A stretch of 43,936 nucleotides of DNA, from assembly GCA_028286585.1 (NCBI GenBank), contig JAQBRI010000010.1, positions 1 through 43,936 of the forward strand, read 5' to 3'. The stretch comes from Candidatus Kaiserbacteria bacterium. Its GTDB lineage: Bacteria; Patescibacteriota; Minisyncoccia; Phycocordibacterales; UBA2100. Below the pieces are notes generated by a model that saw only the letters and a program-made list of their open reading frames with translations, searched no databases and had not been told where the DNA came from. The position numbers and the translations under genes are program-made. Positions 25,227 to 35,195 of the stretch are shown here, piece by piece. The stretch's first letter is position 1; each line of letters opens with the position of its first letter.

Positions 25227-27379
25227 TGTAAGTTTGTCGAGATCAGTTGCACTTGTGCTCGCAACTCTGGGTAGTGTGAAAGTTCAAAATCCTTTTCGAC
25301 GATTTTTTCTGCTTCGGTACGTGCTGCCTGAATGAGTTTCATGTTTTGGAGCGCTTCCATCCCTATGTCCGAGATGCCCCATTGTTTGTCACCATACAAA
25401 TCGCCGGCTCCGCGTGCCTTGAGATCGGCTTCGGCAAGTTCGAATCCGTCACTGGATTTTGCAAGTGCCCGGAGTCGTTTGACTGATACTTCGGACTTGG
25501 AGTCTGCAAGCAAAAAACAATACGGCACATCCGACGAGCGCATGATTCGTCCGCGCAATTGATGTAACTGTGCAAGCCCAAACCGACTTGCTCCCTCGAT
25601 AAGGATTACCGTTGCATTGGGTACGTTGATACCAACTTCGACAACTGATGTTGCAACCAGTATTTGTATTTTGTTTTCGGTAAATTCCCGAAGCGCTGCT
25701 TCTTTTTCTTTGGGAGTCATTGCGCCATGCAAAAGTCCCACTTCGACATCCGGAAACACATCAGCCTGCAGTCGCTTTGCTTCGGCTTTTGCAGACTTAG
25801 CTTGCAGTGCATTCAATTTCTCAGGATCTGGTTCCTCGATACGGGGACATATTACGTACACCTGGTGACCTATGTCTAGCTCGCTTCGCATGCGTTCATA
25901 TGCCTCGTTACGCGTATCGTCGGTTACTATCTGCGTAATTATTTTTGCCCGACCTGGCGGAAGTTCGTCCAGTAGCGAAAGATCAAGATCGCCATACACC
26001 GTAAGCGCAAGCGTGCGGGGGATAGGAGTTGCCGTCATCGAAAGAAAATGAGGAGCAATTGTACCTTTTTTTGAAAGTGCGTGGCGTTGTGCCGTACCAA
26101 AACGGTGCTGCTCGTCGACGATCGTGAGCGCCAAGTTTTGAAATTCGACGGATTTTTGAATGAGTGCGTGTGTGCCTATAACTACGGCAATTTCGCCGCC
26201 CGCAACCCATTTAAGAAACTGTGTACGCGAAATAGGGGTAGCTGCTTCTCGATTGCTCTTCGAAGGAAACTTTTTACAGCCGCTGCCGGTAATGATTCCT
26301 ATATTGAGCGGCAGGTCTTTGAAGTAGGTGATAAACGATTCAAAATGCTGCTGCGCCAAAATCTCGGTTGGAGCCATGTATGCAACCTGCAGCGTACCGC
26401 TCTTTCTACCTGGTGGTTGCGAATGCACCACGGCATAGCTTGATGCTGCAGCAACTATTGTTTTGCCTGAGCCGACATCGCCCTCAAGCAGGCGTGCCAT
26501 TGGGTAAGGGCGCTCCATGTCATGAATGACTTCATCGATTGCGCGCTTTTGCGCACCTGTTGGTGGAAAGGGAAGGCTCGACAAAAACTTTTCGACATAT
26601 TTTTCGGGCTCAACGAGCGTGTATGTTTGCATGCTTGCATTACGTGCTCGCTCTTGTGCCCGCGAAACTTGTAGCACAAACATTTCCTCAAATGCAAAAC
26701 GTTTGCGTGCCGCTTGCGCGTCTGAATTTTTTTCTGGCGTATGAATCCATACTAGGGCGACTGATCTGCCGGGAAGGTGGTACTGGTTTAGGAGGGTCTG
26801 AGGAAGCGGATCGCGAGTATGTTCGTGCACTCTTGCTGCCAAAATTTTTGCAATCGTATGGCGAAACCACAACGACGTGACACCCTGGCTTTCTGGGTAG
26901 ACTGCATAGAGTGTGTTCGTAGTGTCTGTTCCGTCTGGTACAAACATGCCGGTATCCTGAATGGCCTCCTCGGCGGTCACAGGTTCTACTGCAGGATTTG
27001 CAATGTATGGTTTATCGGCTGATCCGCCCACAACGCCGCTCATGCGAACTGGCGTGCCAACTTTTACATATGATGCGATGTAGGGCTGGTTAAACCACAT
27101 GACTCGCACTCGACCCTGACCATCCTCGAACGTCCCCTCAGAAATAGCGCGGCGACTCTTCCAAAGTTTTTTTGCCTGGATTTTTGAAAATGAACCAGTG
27201 AGCGTGACCTTATCACCCACGACCAAAGACCGTGTGTCAGACTGGGAACCGCTTGATTCATACCGCACTGGAAAGTGCTCAAGTACGTCACCAATGGTCT
27301 TGAGTTTGAGCTTATTCAGTGCCCGTAGTTGCAATGGGGTAAGGCGAAAATGCTTTTGAAGTAAATCCTGTGGCTGCAT
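25217..27379 (-). CDS. recG: ATP-dependent DNA helicase RecG
   Basis: LLEGDVGSGKTIVAAA; VDEQHRFG; MTATPIPRTLALTVYGDLDLSLLDELPPGR. Confidence 0.96.
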   Translation of the reverse strand: MQPQDLLQKHFRLTPLQLRALNKLKLKTIGDVLEHFPVRYESSGSQSDTRSLVVGDKVTLTGSFSKIQAKKLWKSRRAISEGTFEDGQGRVRVMWFNQPYIASYVKVGTPVRMSGVVGGSADKPYIANPAVEPVTAEEAIQDTGMFVPDGTDTTNTLYAVYPESQGVTSLWFRHTIAKILAARVHEHTRDPLPQTLLNQYHLPGRSVALVWIHTPEKNSDAQAARKRFAFEEMFVLQVSRAQERARNASMQTYTLVEPEKYVEKFLSSLPFPPTGAQKRAIDEVIHDMERPYPMARLLEGDVGSGKTIVAAASSYAVVHSQPPGRKSGTLQVAYMAPTEILAQQHFESFITYFKDLPLNIGIITGSGCKKFPSKSNREAATPISRTQFLKWVAGGEIAVVIGTHALIQKSVEFQNLALTIVDEQHRFGTAQRHALSKKGTIAPHFLSMTATPIPRTLALTVYGDLDLSLLDELPPGRAKIITQIVTDDTRNEAYERMRSELDIGHQVYVICPRIEEPDPEKLNALQAKSAKAEAKRLQADVFPDVEVGLLHGAMTPKEKEAALREFTENKIQILVATSVVEVGINVPNATVILIEGASRFGLAQLHQLRGRIMRSSDVPYCFLLADSKSEVSVKRLRALAKSSDGFELAEADLKARGAGDLYGDKQWGISDIGMEALQNMKLIQAARTEAEKIVEKDFELSHYPELRAQVQLISTNLHHE

Positions 27380-27535
27380 TCTCGCAGTATACGCGCATCT
27401 TTCCCCGCTCCCAAGCGAAGAGTTTGTACTCGTGAGCGCCCCTATTTATCCACATCCAATATGATAACCCCTTGCAAATTTCTATTAAGTTTGTAGGATA
27501 GCGATACATTAGAAGAAGTAATGATGTTTTAGTAT

Positions 27536-27700
27536 ATGCATGATGATGAGAAAGAAGATGACAAAATTGTAGACGTATCTGACGATTTGCTCGACGGATT
27601 GGGGGACGCTGATGCCTTTGTCGACGAAGAAGAAGATCCAGAAGAAGGTGTCACGGACGATGGATATGATCCATTTGGGGCCGAACGTGACCGAGTATAA
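27536..27700 (+). CDS. Small highly acidic protein (54 aa, below the ORF-track cutoff)
   Basis: MHDDEKEDDKIVDVSDDLLDGLGDADAFVDEEEDPEEGVTDDGYDPFGAERDRV*; followed by hairpin AGCAACGA...TCGTTGCTTTT. Confidence 0.55.
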   Translation: MHDDEKEDDKIVDVSDDLLDGLGDADAFVDEEEDPEEGVTDDGYDPFGAERDRV

Positions 27701-27772
27701 CTCCACAGACAGCAACGATTTCGAAATGTTCGAGGTCGTTGCTTTTGTATATAATGGAGGTACGATAGATAT

Positions 27773-28108
27773 ATGCACTTCATTCTTAAATTTCTCGGAC
27801 TTGTCGCGGCAATAATCCTGACGGTCTACCTTGTGCCAGGCATTAGTATTACCGGCGGATGGGTCAATATTGTACTGGTTGCACTTGTGTGGTCGGTCAT
27901 TACGATGGTAATTCGCCCGGTCTTACGTGTCCTTACGTTTCCACTTACCATCCTTACCTTTGGATTGTTTTCACTTATTCTGAGTGCGCTTCTCTTTTGG
28001 GCGATGACACTTGTCGTTCCCGGATTTACGGTAGCCGGATTTATTCCAGCTCTTGTTGGTTCGCTCGTGCTTTCAATTATTTCTACTCTTATCAACATGG
28101 TGATATAA
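27773..28108 (+). CDS. Phage-holin-4-superfamily (YvlD-like) membrane protein
   Basis: PGISITGGWVNIVLVALVWSVITMVIRPVLRVLTFPLTILTFGLFSLILSALLFW. Confidence 0.85.
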   Translation: MHFILKFLGLVAAIILTVYLVPGISITGGWVNIVLVALVWSVITMVIRPVLRVLTFPLTILTFGLFSLILSALLFWAMTLVVPGFTVAGFIPALVGSLVLSIISTLINMVI

Positions 28109-28169
28109 CCGTTTGATCACAAGCTGTTCGCACTGGTGAATATTTGAAATATATAGATTATAAAAAAAT

Positions 28170-28200
28170 CCCGCCGAGGCAAGCCTCGGCGGGGTCGTTA
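28170..28200. terminator. Intrinsic terminator hairpin
   Basis: ccCGCCGAGG-caag-CCTCGGCGgg. Confidence 0.6.
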
Positions 28201-28215
28201 AATGTTCAACATATG

Positions 28216-29658
28216 CTACCTATACAACATACATTCAAGAAGATTCAGCTCTTCTTTGAGCGAAGCATCTTTCTGTGCAAGTGCTTCGATCTTGCGCACG
28301 GCATGAAGTACTGTAGTGTGATCACGCCCTCCAAAACGCCTGCCGATTTCGGGCAAAGACCGACCGGTAATGATCTTGGAGAGATACATTGCGATTTGTC
28401 GCGGTCGCACCACCGTCGCGTGGCGCCGCGCCGAGATTATGTCTTGGAAATCTGTCGTGTAGTGTATTGCAACCAGCTTCTGGATATCCTCAATCCGAAC
28501 ACGCTTCGGATTGTGCGGTCGAAGTAAATCGTTGATGGCACGTTCAGCCGTCTCTATCGTAAGTGGTGCGCCAGTTAGAGTAGTATGAGACAAGAGTCGA
28601 TTGACCGCGCCGTCGAGATCATGTCCGTTGGTTGTAATCGTCTTTGCAAGAAAGTCGATGACCTCGGGCGAAACTTCGAAGGTTGGATTGAAGACTCGTG
28701 CCTTCTCGATCCTCATTTCAAGTATTCTCTTGCGCAGATCTGTTTCGAACGTATCCAGTTGCACAACTAATCCACTTGAGAGTCGCAAACGAACTTCTTC
28801 GTCGAGGTTTTCTAGCTCATACGGCGGACGATCCGCAGCAATCACAACACCGCGGCCGTTGATCATACGCTTGCACAAGATTTGGCGAAACTCACTGGTG
28901 ATGTTTTCGCCACGAAGAAACTGCATGTCGTCGATGATGAGTATGTCGGCAGCGAGTAACGCCCCGTTGAACTGAATCACGTTCGATGATCGGACTGCCG
29001 AGACAAAATCGTACATGAACTTCTCTGCCGCATAGTAAAGAATGTTCAGACCTCTCGCCGACGCGGTATGAGCGATTGCCTGCAGAAGGTGGGTCTTACC
29101 CAGACTTTTTCCCGCATGGACATACAGAGGATTGAATAGTAACTCTCCTTCTTCAGCGACATTCAGAGCCGCGGCGCGCGCGATCGTGTTTGAAGGTCCA
29201 GCAATAAATGTCTCGAACGTAAAATCGTTGTTGAGGGTTGAGCCTAGCGAGGCCGGCGCTGTTGGCGCGCGCAGCGCTGTTGCTCCCGACATTTTTGTCG
29301 GCCGGGTGTCACGAAACACGGGCGCAGGCTTGTGTGGCGCAGGGGTGACGATTCCTTTGGTCACAGGTACTCGCGCCGCCGAACGCACACAGATCGAGAT
29401 TTGCGCAATGTGCGGCATCTCGGATTTGAATATTTCCGCGATACGAGCGAGATAGTATTTGCAAATCCACGACCGAAGGAAGTCGGTCGGGACAGAGAGG
29501 TGTGCAACTGCATCAGTAACATCGTCAAGCTCCAATCTGCCAAGCCAGGCATTGAAGTCGTTTTCTCCAACTTTCCGCCGCATAAGGACGAGAATTTGTT
29601 TCCAGTCAGTGGTGACGGCGGTAGTTTCTGAGGTAACGGTAGCGAGGTCATCCGGCAT
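28216..29658 (-). CDS. dnaA: Chromosomal replication initiator protein DnaA
   Basis: NPLYVHAGKSLGKTHLLQAIAHTA; ILIIDDMQFLRG; GRRFGGRDHTTVLHAVRKIE; SD GGAG before ATG at 29658. Confidence 0.94.
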   Translation of the reverse strand: MPDDLATVTSETTAVTTDWKQILVLMRRKVGENDFNAWLGRLELDDVTDAVAHLSVPTDFLRSWICKYYLARIAEIFKSEMPHIAQISICVRSAARVPVTKGIVTPAPHKPAPVFRDTRPTKMSGATALRAPTAPASLGSTLNNDFTFETFIAGPSNTIARAAALNVAEEGELLFNPLYVHAGKSLGKTHLLQAIAHTASARGLNILYYAAEKFMYDFVSAVRSSNVIQFNGALLAADILIIDDMQFLRGENITSEFRQILCKRMINGRGVVIAADRPPYELENLDEEVRLRLSSGLVVQLDTFETDLRKRILEMRIEKARVFNPTFEVSPEVIDFLAKTITTNGHDLDGAVNRLLSHTTLTGAPLTIETAERAINDLLRPHNPKRVRIEDIQKLVAIHYTTDFQDIISARRHATVVRPRQIAMYLSKIITGRSLPEIGRRFGGRDHTTVLHAVRKIEALAQKDASLKEELNLLECMLYR

Positions 29659-29801
29659 TGCAAGACTCCACTCATATGACAAGGAACTTCTTGTCTGGGT
29701 AAAGACTACGCCCGGGTTACGGTTCCGTCAATGAATTTGTGACATCCGTACCAACAAAAGGGAGATGCCATAAAGACGAATAAATGATAGGATGTTTGCA
29801 C

Positions 29802-29887
29802 GGAGGATTGGATGAGTGGTTTAAATCAACAGTTTACTAAACTGTCGTCCTGTTATGGGACCGTGAGTTCGAATCTCACATCCTCCG
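29802..29887 (+). tRNA. Class II tRNA, predicted tRNA-Ser with anticodon ACU
   Basis: GGAGGAT/ATCCTCC acceptor; GAT/ATC D-stem; ACAGT-TTACTAA-ACTGT; long variable arm GTCC..GGAC; GTGAG-TTCGAAT-CTCAC. Confidence 0.85.
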
Positions 29888-29889
29888 CC

Positions 29890-29953
29890 CATTTTTTATT
29901 GACCGTACTCAGTCCCATAAAAAGGAAGTGCAGTCGTGTACTCACGAGCTGCC
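29890..29953 (+). repeat. UACU twin-hairpin element copy B
   Basis: TTTTTAT-t-GACCG-TACT-CAGTC-cc-ATAAAAA-GGAAGTG-CAG-t-CGTG-TACT-CACG-ag-CTG. Confidence 0.7.
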
Positions 29954-30004
29954 GCCTTCGCACGCCCAAGGAAATCAGCTATTTTTTTGCGGTACAATCA
30001 TAGG

Positions 30005-31051
30005 ATGAAAAACATGTACAGGATTTTTGTGTATATAGTACCTGCGCTCGCTCTTCTTGTTCCTGTCGCCGCTTCAGCTCACGAGGTATATATATTGAGC
30101 TCCTCTACAATAGCGCAAGATGTTGGCATGGTATCGCCCAATCCTATTGACGCGTTTTACACCAACCAAGGTCGATTTTTCTTATGGGGATTTATTGCAT
30201 TTGTGACGGTCTCAACAATTTTCTGCATGTCGATATTTCGTGTGTTCGAAGCATGGACCAATCCATTTCTGTACAAACTTAAGCGTTACGCGCCGCTTGT
30301 CGAGAGAGTTACGCTCGGACTTACTCTCATCGCATTTGCATATAACTCGGCGCTTTTTGGCCCTGAACTTCCGCTCGTAGGTATATATGGTGCATATACT
30401 CCGTGGGTTGTAGGTGTGTTATATGTAAGCGGAGTTCTTATTACTCTTGGACTTTTTACACGGATCGCAGCATTTTTGGTTGCGCTCATCACGCTTGTCT
30501 CAATCCCTGTTCATGGCTGGTATATGTGTACCTATACTGCGTATTTTGTTGTAACGATCGTTATCTGTATTATGGGCGGTGGTGCATATTCGCTTGATCG
30601 ATTGCTTGGCCGCGGAAAAAAGAAAAACACGATCAACCAGCTGCGGAAACGATTTGAGCCATATGAAATGCTGGCGCTGCGCATAGGATTTGGTATTTCA
30701 GTGATCGCTGCCGCTATTTTTGCAAAATTTTTACACACTGATCTCGCGCTCGATGTTATTCGCATTTACCACCTCACAAACTACTTTCAGTTTGAACCGC
30801 TTTTCATTGTGCTTGGTGCGCTCATTATTGAAATACTCATAGGTCTCTTTATTATGTTTGGTATAGAGATCCGGTGGACTGCACTCTTTTTCCTCTTTTG
30901 GCTCATACTCTCATTGCTGTATTTTGGCGAAGGAGTCTGGCCACATCTTGCGCTTTTTGGACTCAATTTCATGCTCTTTTTCCACGGATACGATCGCTAC
31001 ACTATCGAAGGCAGGTTTTTCAAAAAGCATCCATATGAACCCGTGTTCTAA
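30005..31051 (+). CDS. Polytopic membrane protein (DoxX-like, two repeats)
   Basis: Multiple TM helices; LVSGVLITLGLFTRIAAFLVALITLVSIPVHG-type DoxX motif. Confidence 0.55.
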   Translation: MKNMYRIFVYIVPALALLVPVAASAHEVYILSSSTIAQDVGMVSPNPIDAFYTNQGRFFLWGFIAFVTVSTIFCMSIFRVFEAWTNPFLYKLKRYAPLVERVTLGLTLIAFAYNSALFGPELPLVGIYGAYTPWVVGVLYVSGVLITLGLFTRIAAFLVALITLVSIPVHGWYMCTYTAYFVVTIVICIMGGGAYSLDRLLGRGKKKNTINQLRKRFEPYEMLALRIGFGISVIAAAIFAKFLHTDLALDVIRIYHLTNYFQFEPLFIVLGALIIEILIGLFIMFGIEIRWTALFFLFWLILSLLYFGEGVWPHLALFGLNFMLFFHGYDRYTIEGRFFKKHPYEPVF

Positions 31052-31083
31052 CGTTTGATACGTATTAAGAGGAACAATATGTA

Positions 31084-31962
31084 CTACCCATCAAATGCTT
31101 CTTGTAGCGTTTTGATATCAAACTTTTTCATTTTCAAAAAGGCCTGTGTCACACGGTCAACTTTTTCTTGATCACCGCAGGTCATCATGTCCTGCATTAT
31201 CGACGGAACGATCTGCCATGAGACTCCGTACTTATCTTTAAGCCAGCCACATTGTTCGGCTTCTGGTACTGCAGAAAGTTTCTCCCAGTACATATCGATT
31301 TCTTCTTGTGTATCACAGTTGACCACGAGCGACAATCCTTCGCTAAAGGTAAACTCATGCGGGCCTGAACTATCCATTGCCATAAAATTTTGCCCGACCA
31401 AGGTAAATCGCGCGTGCTTGATATAACCCTCGACATCTCCTTCGTTTGCCTCGTAGGGGATTGCCATCTGAACGCTGGAATCTGGAAAAATACTCGCATA
31501 CATATCCATCGCTTCTTTTGCCTTACCTGCAACCTTTTGTGTAAACATAAGGAGCGGGGTGATTTTTTGGTCTGGTGCACGGTCTTCGCTCAGCGAAAGC
31601 TGCCACGTGAGTCCGTACCTGTCTTGAATCCAGCCATATTTTTTTGCCCATGGATATTCCTGATATTCCATCAAAACTTTTCCGCCTTCGGAAAGCATGT
31701 TCCATACCTTGTCGATTTTTTCTTGCGCTTGAAATACAACGAACATTGAGATTGACGGATTGATTGTAAAGTATGGGCCCCCGCTAATCGCCATAAACGG
31801 TTCTCCTGCGAGATCAAACGTAACAATGTCGGAGTCTCCAGAAGGAGTGTTAGTAATTGTCGTCACATTTTTAACCTTTGAATTGTCAAAAAGTGTTGTA
31901 TAAAAGTTCGCCGCTTCTTTTGCCTGCGTATCAAACCATAGGTGAGGAATTATTTTTTTCAT
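31084..31962 (-). CDS. VOC-family protein, tandem PhnB/3-demethylubiquinone methyltransferase-like domains
   Basis: KIIPHLWFDTQAKEAANFYTTLFDNSKV...; second copy ITPLLMFTQKVAGKAKEAMDMYASIFPDSSV...GWLKDKYGVSWQIVP. Confidence 0.88.
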   Translation of the reverse strand: MKKIIPHLWFDTQAKEAANFYTTLFDNSKVKNVTTITNTPSGDSDIVTFDLAGEPFMAISGGPYFTINPSISMFVVFQAQEKIDKVWNMLSEGGKVLMEYQEYPWAKKYGWIQDRYGLTWQLSLSEDRAPDQKITPLLMFTQKVAGKAKEAMDMYASIFPDSSVQMAIPYEANEGDVEGYIKHARFTLVGQNFMAMDSSGPHEFTFSEGLSLVVNCDTQEEIDMYWEKLSAVPEAEQCGWLKDKYGVSWQIVPSIMQDMMTCGDQEKVDRVTQAFLKMKKFDIKTLQEAFDG

Positions 31963-32074
31963 ATACATACAGTATACCAAATATAAGGACTCTACACTTA
32001 TACACAGGACGTGCGGGTGCACTGTTAAAAAGGGGTCATACTTGCTATATTGTGAGATACTTCCTATTCAAACT

Positions 32075-33457
32075 ATGTTAAAAAGGTTATTGACGCTCGA
32101 AGTAAAAATCAGACCACTCTTGCTGATTGGAGTACTTATCACAATACTGCTTGGAGGAGGTTTGTCGGCGGTTGTTTACAATACCGTCTTTTCTGGCCAA
32201 GAGGATTCTCTTACACAGCGCATTAGTACGATCGGAACACTGCTTAGCTCGCTTCCGCTCCAAAATCTGCACGGCGATCCGTCGGACAAGGCAACATCAA
32301 CCTATCAGTCACTCAAGCAGACTCTGATATATACGCATACGATTAACTCCGATACCCGATTTATTTATTTGATGGGTAAGCGTGACGAAACTATTTTCTT
32401 CTTTGCCGACTCTGAACCAGAGCAAAATTTTGTTGAATATTCGCAGCCGGGACAGGTCTATACCGAAGCCAATCCAGAGATAAAAAAAGTTTTTGAAACC
32501 GGTGCACCTGCGGTTGTCTTTTATTCTGATCGATGGGGTAACTGGGTATCTGGTTTTGCCCCGGTATATAACGCCAACCATTCCCAGGTTATTGCAGTTG
32601 CCGGCATGGATATTGATTATTCCGAATATCTGCGGATTGTGTTTGTGTATACAACGATGCCTGCTATCGTAGCACTTGGTTTTGCATCACTTTTGTTTTT
32701 CTTGTGGCTTTTGAGTAAGCGAGAAGAAGAAATGCTTACGGTTCGTGCACAAATTCTAGCAATTGCTGCGCACGATTTGCGCAGTCCAATCATCAGTATT
32801 AAGTGGGCTGCCGAGGCATTGAGTGCATCAAAGGATCAATTGTCGGAGGCGGGTTTGAAAAAGGCACGCATGATTCAGGTGACCTGTGAATCAGTACTCG
32901 ACTCTATTAGTGAATTGCTCAATGTTGCGGCTAGCAACAATGTTTTTGCAAAGCTTAAAAAGGCCCAAGTTCCTCTCATTAATCTTATCAATAGCGCTAC
33001 AGACCCCTTGAGTCTCTCGCTCGCCGAATTCAAGATTACCTTGGACATCAAGGATGCATGCCGCACTGCACAGGTTAATGTCGAGATGGATCGCATGCGA
33101 CGAGTGTTTACCAACCTCCTTTCAAACGCTATTAAATATTCGAAGCCAGAGACGACCATCACTATTGATGCCAAGCGCCAAAAAGATCGACTCGTGATCA
33201 CCATACAGGATCAGGGTATGGGAATTCCAAGGGGAGAGCAATCGAAAGTATTTAACGGATATTTCCGCGCATCAAATGCACGCGACAGTTCAATCAAAGG
33301 TAATGGTGTCGGATTGTATTACTCAAAAAGAGTTGTCGAAGCGCATGGCGGACGCATGTATCTTGAATCCGAAGTAGACAAGGGAACAACCATATTTATC
33401 GATCTGCCATACAAAGAACCAGTCGCCTTGGCGGCGACTGGAACAGTGCAAACTTAA
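32075..33457 (+). CDS. Membrane sensor histidine kinase
   Basis: AIAAHDLRSPIISIKWAAEAL; NLLSNAIKYS; DQGMGIPRGEQSKVFNGYFRA; GVGLYYSKRVVEAHGG. Confidence 0.92.
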   Translation: MLKRLLTLEVKIRPLLLIGVLITILLGGGLSAVVYNTVFSGQEDSLTQRISTIGTLLSSLPLQNLHGDPSDKATSTYQSLKQTLIYTHTINSDTRFIYLMGKRDETIFFFADSEPEQNFVEYSQPGQVYTEANPEIKKVFETGAPAVVFYSDRWGNWVSGFAPVYNANHSQVIAVAGMDIDYSEYLRIVFVYTTMPAIVALGFASLLFFLWLLSKREEEMLTVRAQILAIAAHDLRSPIISIKWAAEALSASKDQLSEAGLKKARMIQVTCESVLDSISELLNVAASNNVFAKLKKAQVPLINLINSATDPLSLSLAEFKITLDIKDACRTAQVNVEMDRMRRVFTNLLSNAIKYSKPETTITIDAKRQKDRLVITIQDQGMGIPRGEQSKVFNGYFRASNARDSSIKGNGVGLYYSKRVVEAHGGRMYLESEVDKGTTIFIDLPYKEPVALAATGTVQT

Positions 33458-33467
33458 TTTTTTAAAG

Positions 33468-33866
33468 TTACGCTTTTGGTACGAGCTCAAACTCGATATC
33501 AGCGATAATATCCTCGAGCGATCGACTGCTTTTGATGATGTACTTGGTGACATTGAGTGTCATTGCGTCAGACACTTCTTCTATTGCGTCGTTGTTGGTA
33601 AAGAATACGACATGCGCATTCTTACCCCACGCTGCATCCTGTCGGATGTGACGCAAACAATCCATACCGTTTAAAATTGGCATGACCATGTCGAGCACGA
33701 TCAAATCAGGATGCTCGGTAAGAGCTGTCTTCCAGCCTTCTTCACCGTTTTTTGCTTCGATAACGGTGTGACCATGTGCGCGCAACCCTTCACTCAAGGT
33801 TGTTCGGATAGTCTCATCGTCTTCAACACATAAAATCTTCTTGGGCACTTGATTGGTGTTTTCCAT
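33468..33866 (-). CDS. Single-domain (CheY-like) response regulator
   Basis: KKILCVEDDETIRTTLSEGLRAHGHTVIEAKNGEEGWKTALTEHPDLIVLDMVMPILNGMD. Confidence 0.92.
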   Translation of the reverse strand: MENTNQVPKKILCVEDDETIRTTLSEGLRAHGHTVIEAKNGEEGWKTALTEHPDLIVLDMVMPILNGMDCLRHIRQDAAWGKNAHVVFFTNNDAIEEVSDAMTLNVTKYIIKSSRSLEDIIADIEFELVPKA

Positions 33867-34008
33867 GGACAAAAGTATAGCATACTCAAATCCAGGCAAA
33901 CAACAGTTCATTATTTTGCGGGCCGTCTCGAGTTCGGACTTCTTGATACCAAACCCTGCAAGGCGGAATAGCTCTATTTTACCCTGCTCAAACGACGCGT
34001 CCTGAGCG

Positions 34009-34923
34009 CTACTTCTTTTTTGCTTTGTATATCCAAAAGCCAGTGCCAATAGCCAACTTTCCCTTGGCTTTAACTATCTTCTCAAATTCCAATTTCAAGA
34101 AGTCGTAAATAGGAGTAAAGGCCGGAGTGCCATTAAATTCACCTTCCAGATGGAAATTCATAAAAATCTCTAGCGCCTCATCAAGAGAGTCGTATTCGAT
34201 TTCATTTCCGGTAACTTGAGTCACATTTGTTTCCGTTGAATCAAAGATCGAACCCTTTAGTAGGGTTGCAAATACGGAGTCTAGGATTCTTATACTCGGC
34301 GACTGGAAGTCACTGTAATACTCACTTTCGAGCAGCCTTTTATGTAAAATACCATCTCCAAGGAACCAGCTTTGCTTAATCAGTTTTTGTTCCTCGCTAG
34401 CACCGTCAGTCTGAATAATAAATACTGCACCGCCTCCTTTTAGATTTTGAACGAAGAAGTTTGTGAGGATGTCTTCAATCATTTTGAAGGCGCCCTGACC
34501 ATGCCTTGCATACCAAGGGAATACGGAATGTGCGAAACTCCATAGGGAGATGATCGTGTTAAATTCTTTCTTCGCCTTTTGAAGAAACTCTATATGGTCG
34601 CTCTGCTCGTATTCGGAGATTTTTGAACCTTCTTGTCTTTGCACAAAATCCAACATCTGTTTACTCAGATCTGTAACTGTGAGGTCGTGATAGTGATCGA
34701 TATCGGTAATGACTCGAGTTGCCCTGCCCGAGCCGCATCCTAATTCCAAGATGCTTCCGTTTGATGGGCGCTCATTAAGAAAATCAGTGAGAAGATCTAG
34801 ATCTTCATGTAGGCCATCTTGAGTGCCGTATTTCTTCAAGATCCGGTCGTAATATTCAGGCGCCAGATATTCAGACCCAAACTGCATCACGCGCCAATCT
34901 GAGCCAAGGTCTTTGGATTGCAT
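34009..34923 (-). CDS. SAM-dependent class I methyltransferase
   Basis: GSILELGCGSGRATRVITDIDHYHDLTVTDLSKQML. Confidence 0.85.
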   Translation of the reverse strand: MQSKDLGSDWRVMQFGSEYLAPEYYDRILKKYGTQDGLHEDLDLLTDFLNERPSNGSILELGCGSGRATRVITDIDHYHDLTVTDLSKQMLDFVQRQEGSKISEYEQSDHIEFLQKAKKEFNTIISLWSFAHSVFPWYARHGQGAFKMIEDILTNFFVQNLKGGGAVFIIQTDGASEEQKLIKQSWFLGDGILHKRLLESEYYSDFQSPSIRILDSVFATLLKGSIFDSTETNVTQVTGNEIEYDSLDEALEIFMNFHLEGEFNGTPAFTPIYDFLKLEFEKIVKAKGKLAIGTGFWIYKAKKK

Positions 34924-34995
34924 ATATTAATTGTATCGCTTCCACCGATTTATGTAAGCGATGCGTCTCGAGCGCGATAACTGCGCTCTATTTGG

Positions 34996-35083
34996 CGGAG
35001 AGGGAGGGATTCGAACCCTCGGAACCCTTTTGAGGCTCAACACATTAGCAGTGTGCTCCATTCGACCACTCTGGCACCTCTCC
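34996..35083 (-). tRNA. tRNA-Ser (anticodon GCU)
   Basis: GGAGAGG/CCTCTCC acceptor; GCACA-CTGCTAA-TGTGT; class II variable arm; GAGGG-TTCGAAT-CCCTC. Confidence 0.93.
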
Positions 35084-35195
35084 GGCTAGTTTGTATACTA
35101 CTTGATTTTTATAGCTTCTCCAACGTCTAGGTATAATTGATTTAGGCATTAGCTGACCAGATTCCTTTCCTGTGCTATTATGCGTGACCACCGTT

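Noticed and set aside
27446-27454. Perfect DnaA box TTATCCACA upstream of recG
   Set aside because: Single box with no cluster and no AT-rich unwinding region; not enough to call oriC even though dnaA is nearby.
27529-27783. Minus-strand 84/89-aa ORFs
   Set aside because: Antisense to the acidic ORF, Ser-rich as expected from reversing GAT/GAA-rich sequence.
27773-28108. 'Phage holin' gene as evidence of a prophage
   Set aside because: The YvlD/holin-4 superfamily is a common chromosomal membrane protein family; no phage genes nearby.
28144-28527. 127-aa plus-strand ORF
   Set aside because: Antisense to the conserved dnaA C-terminus.
32075-33866. Histidine kinase and response regulator as a novel two-component arrangement
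   Set aside because: Convergent orientation is mildly unusual but both are standard domains; no basis for a novel claim.
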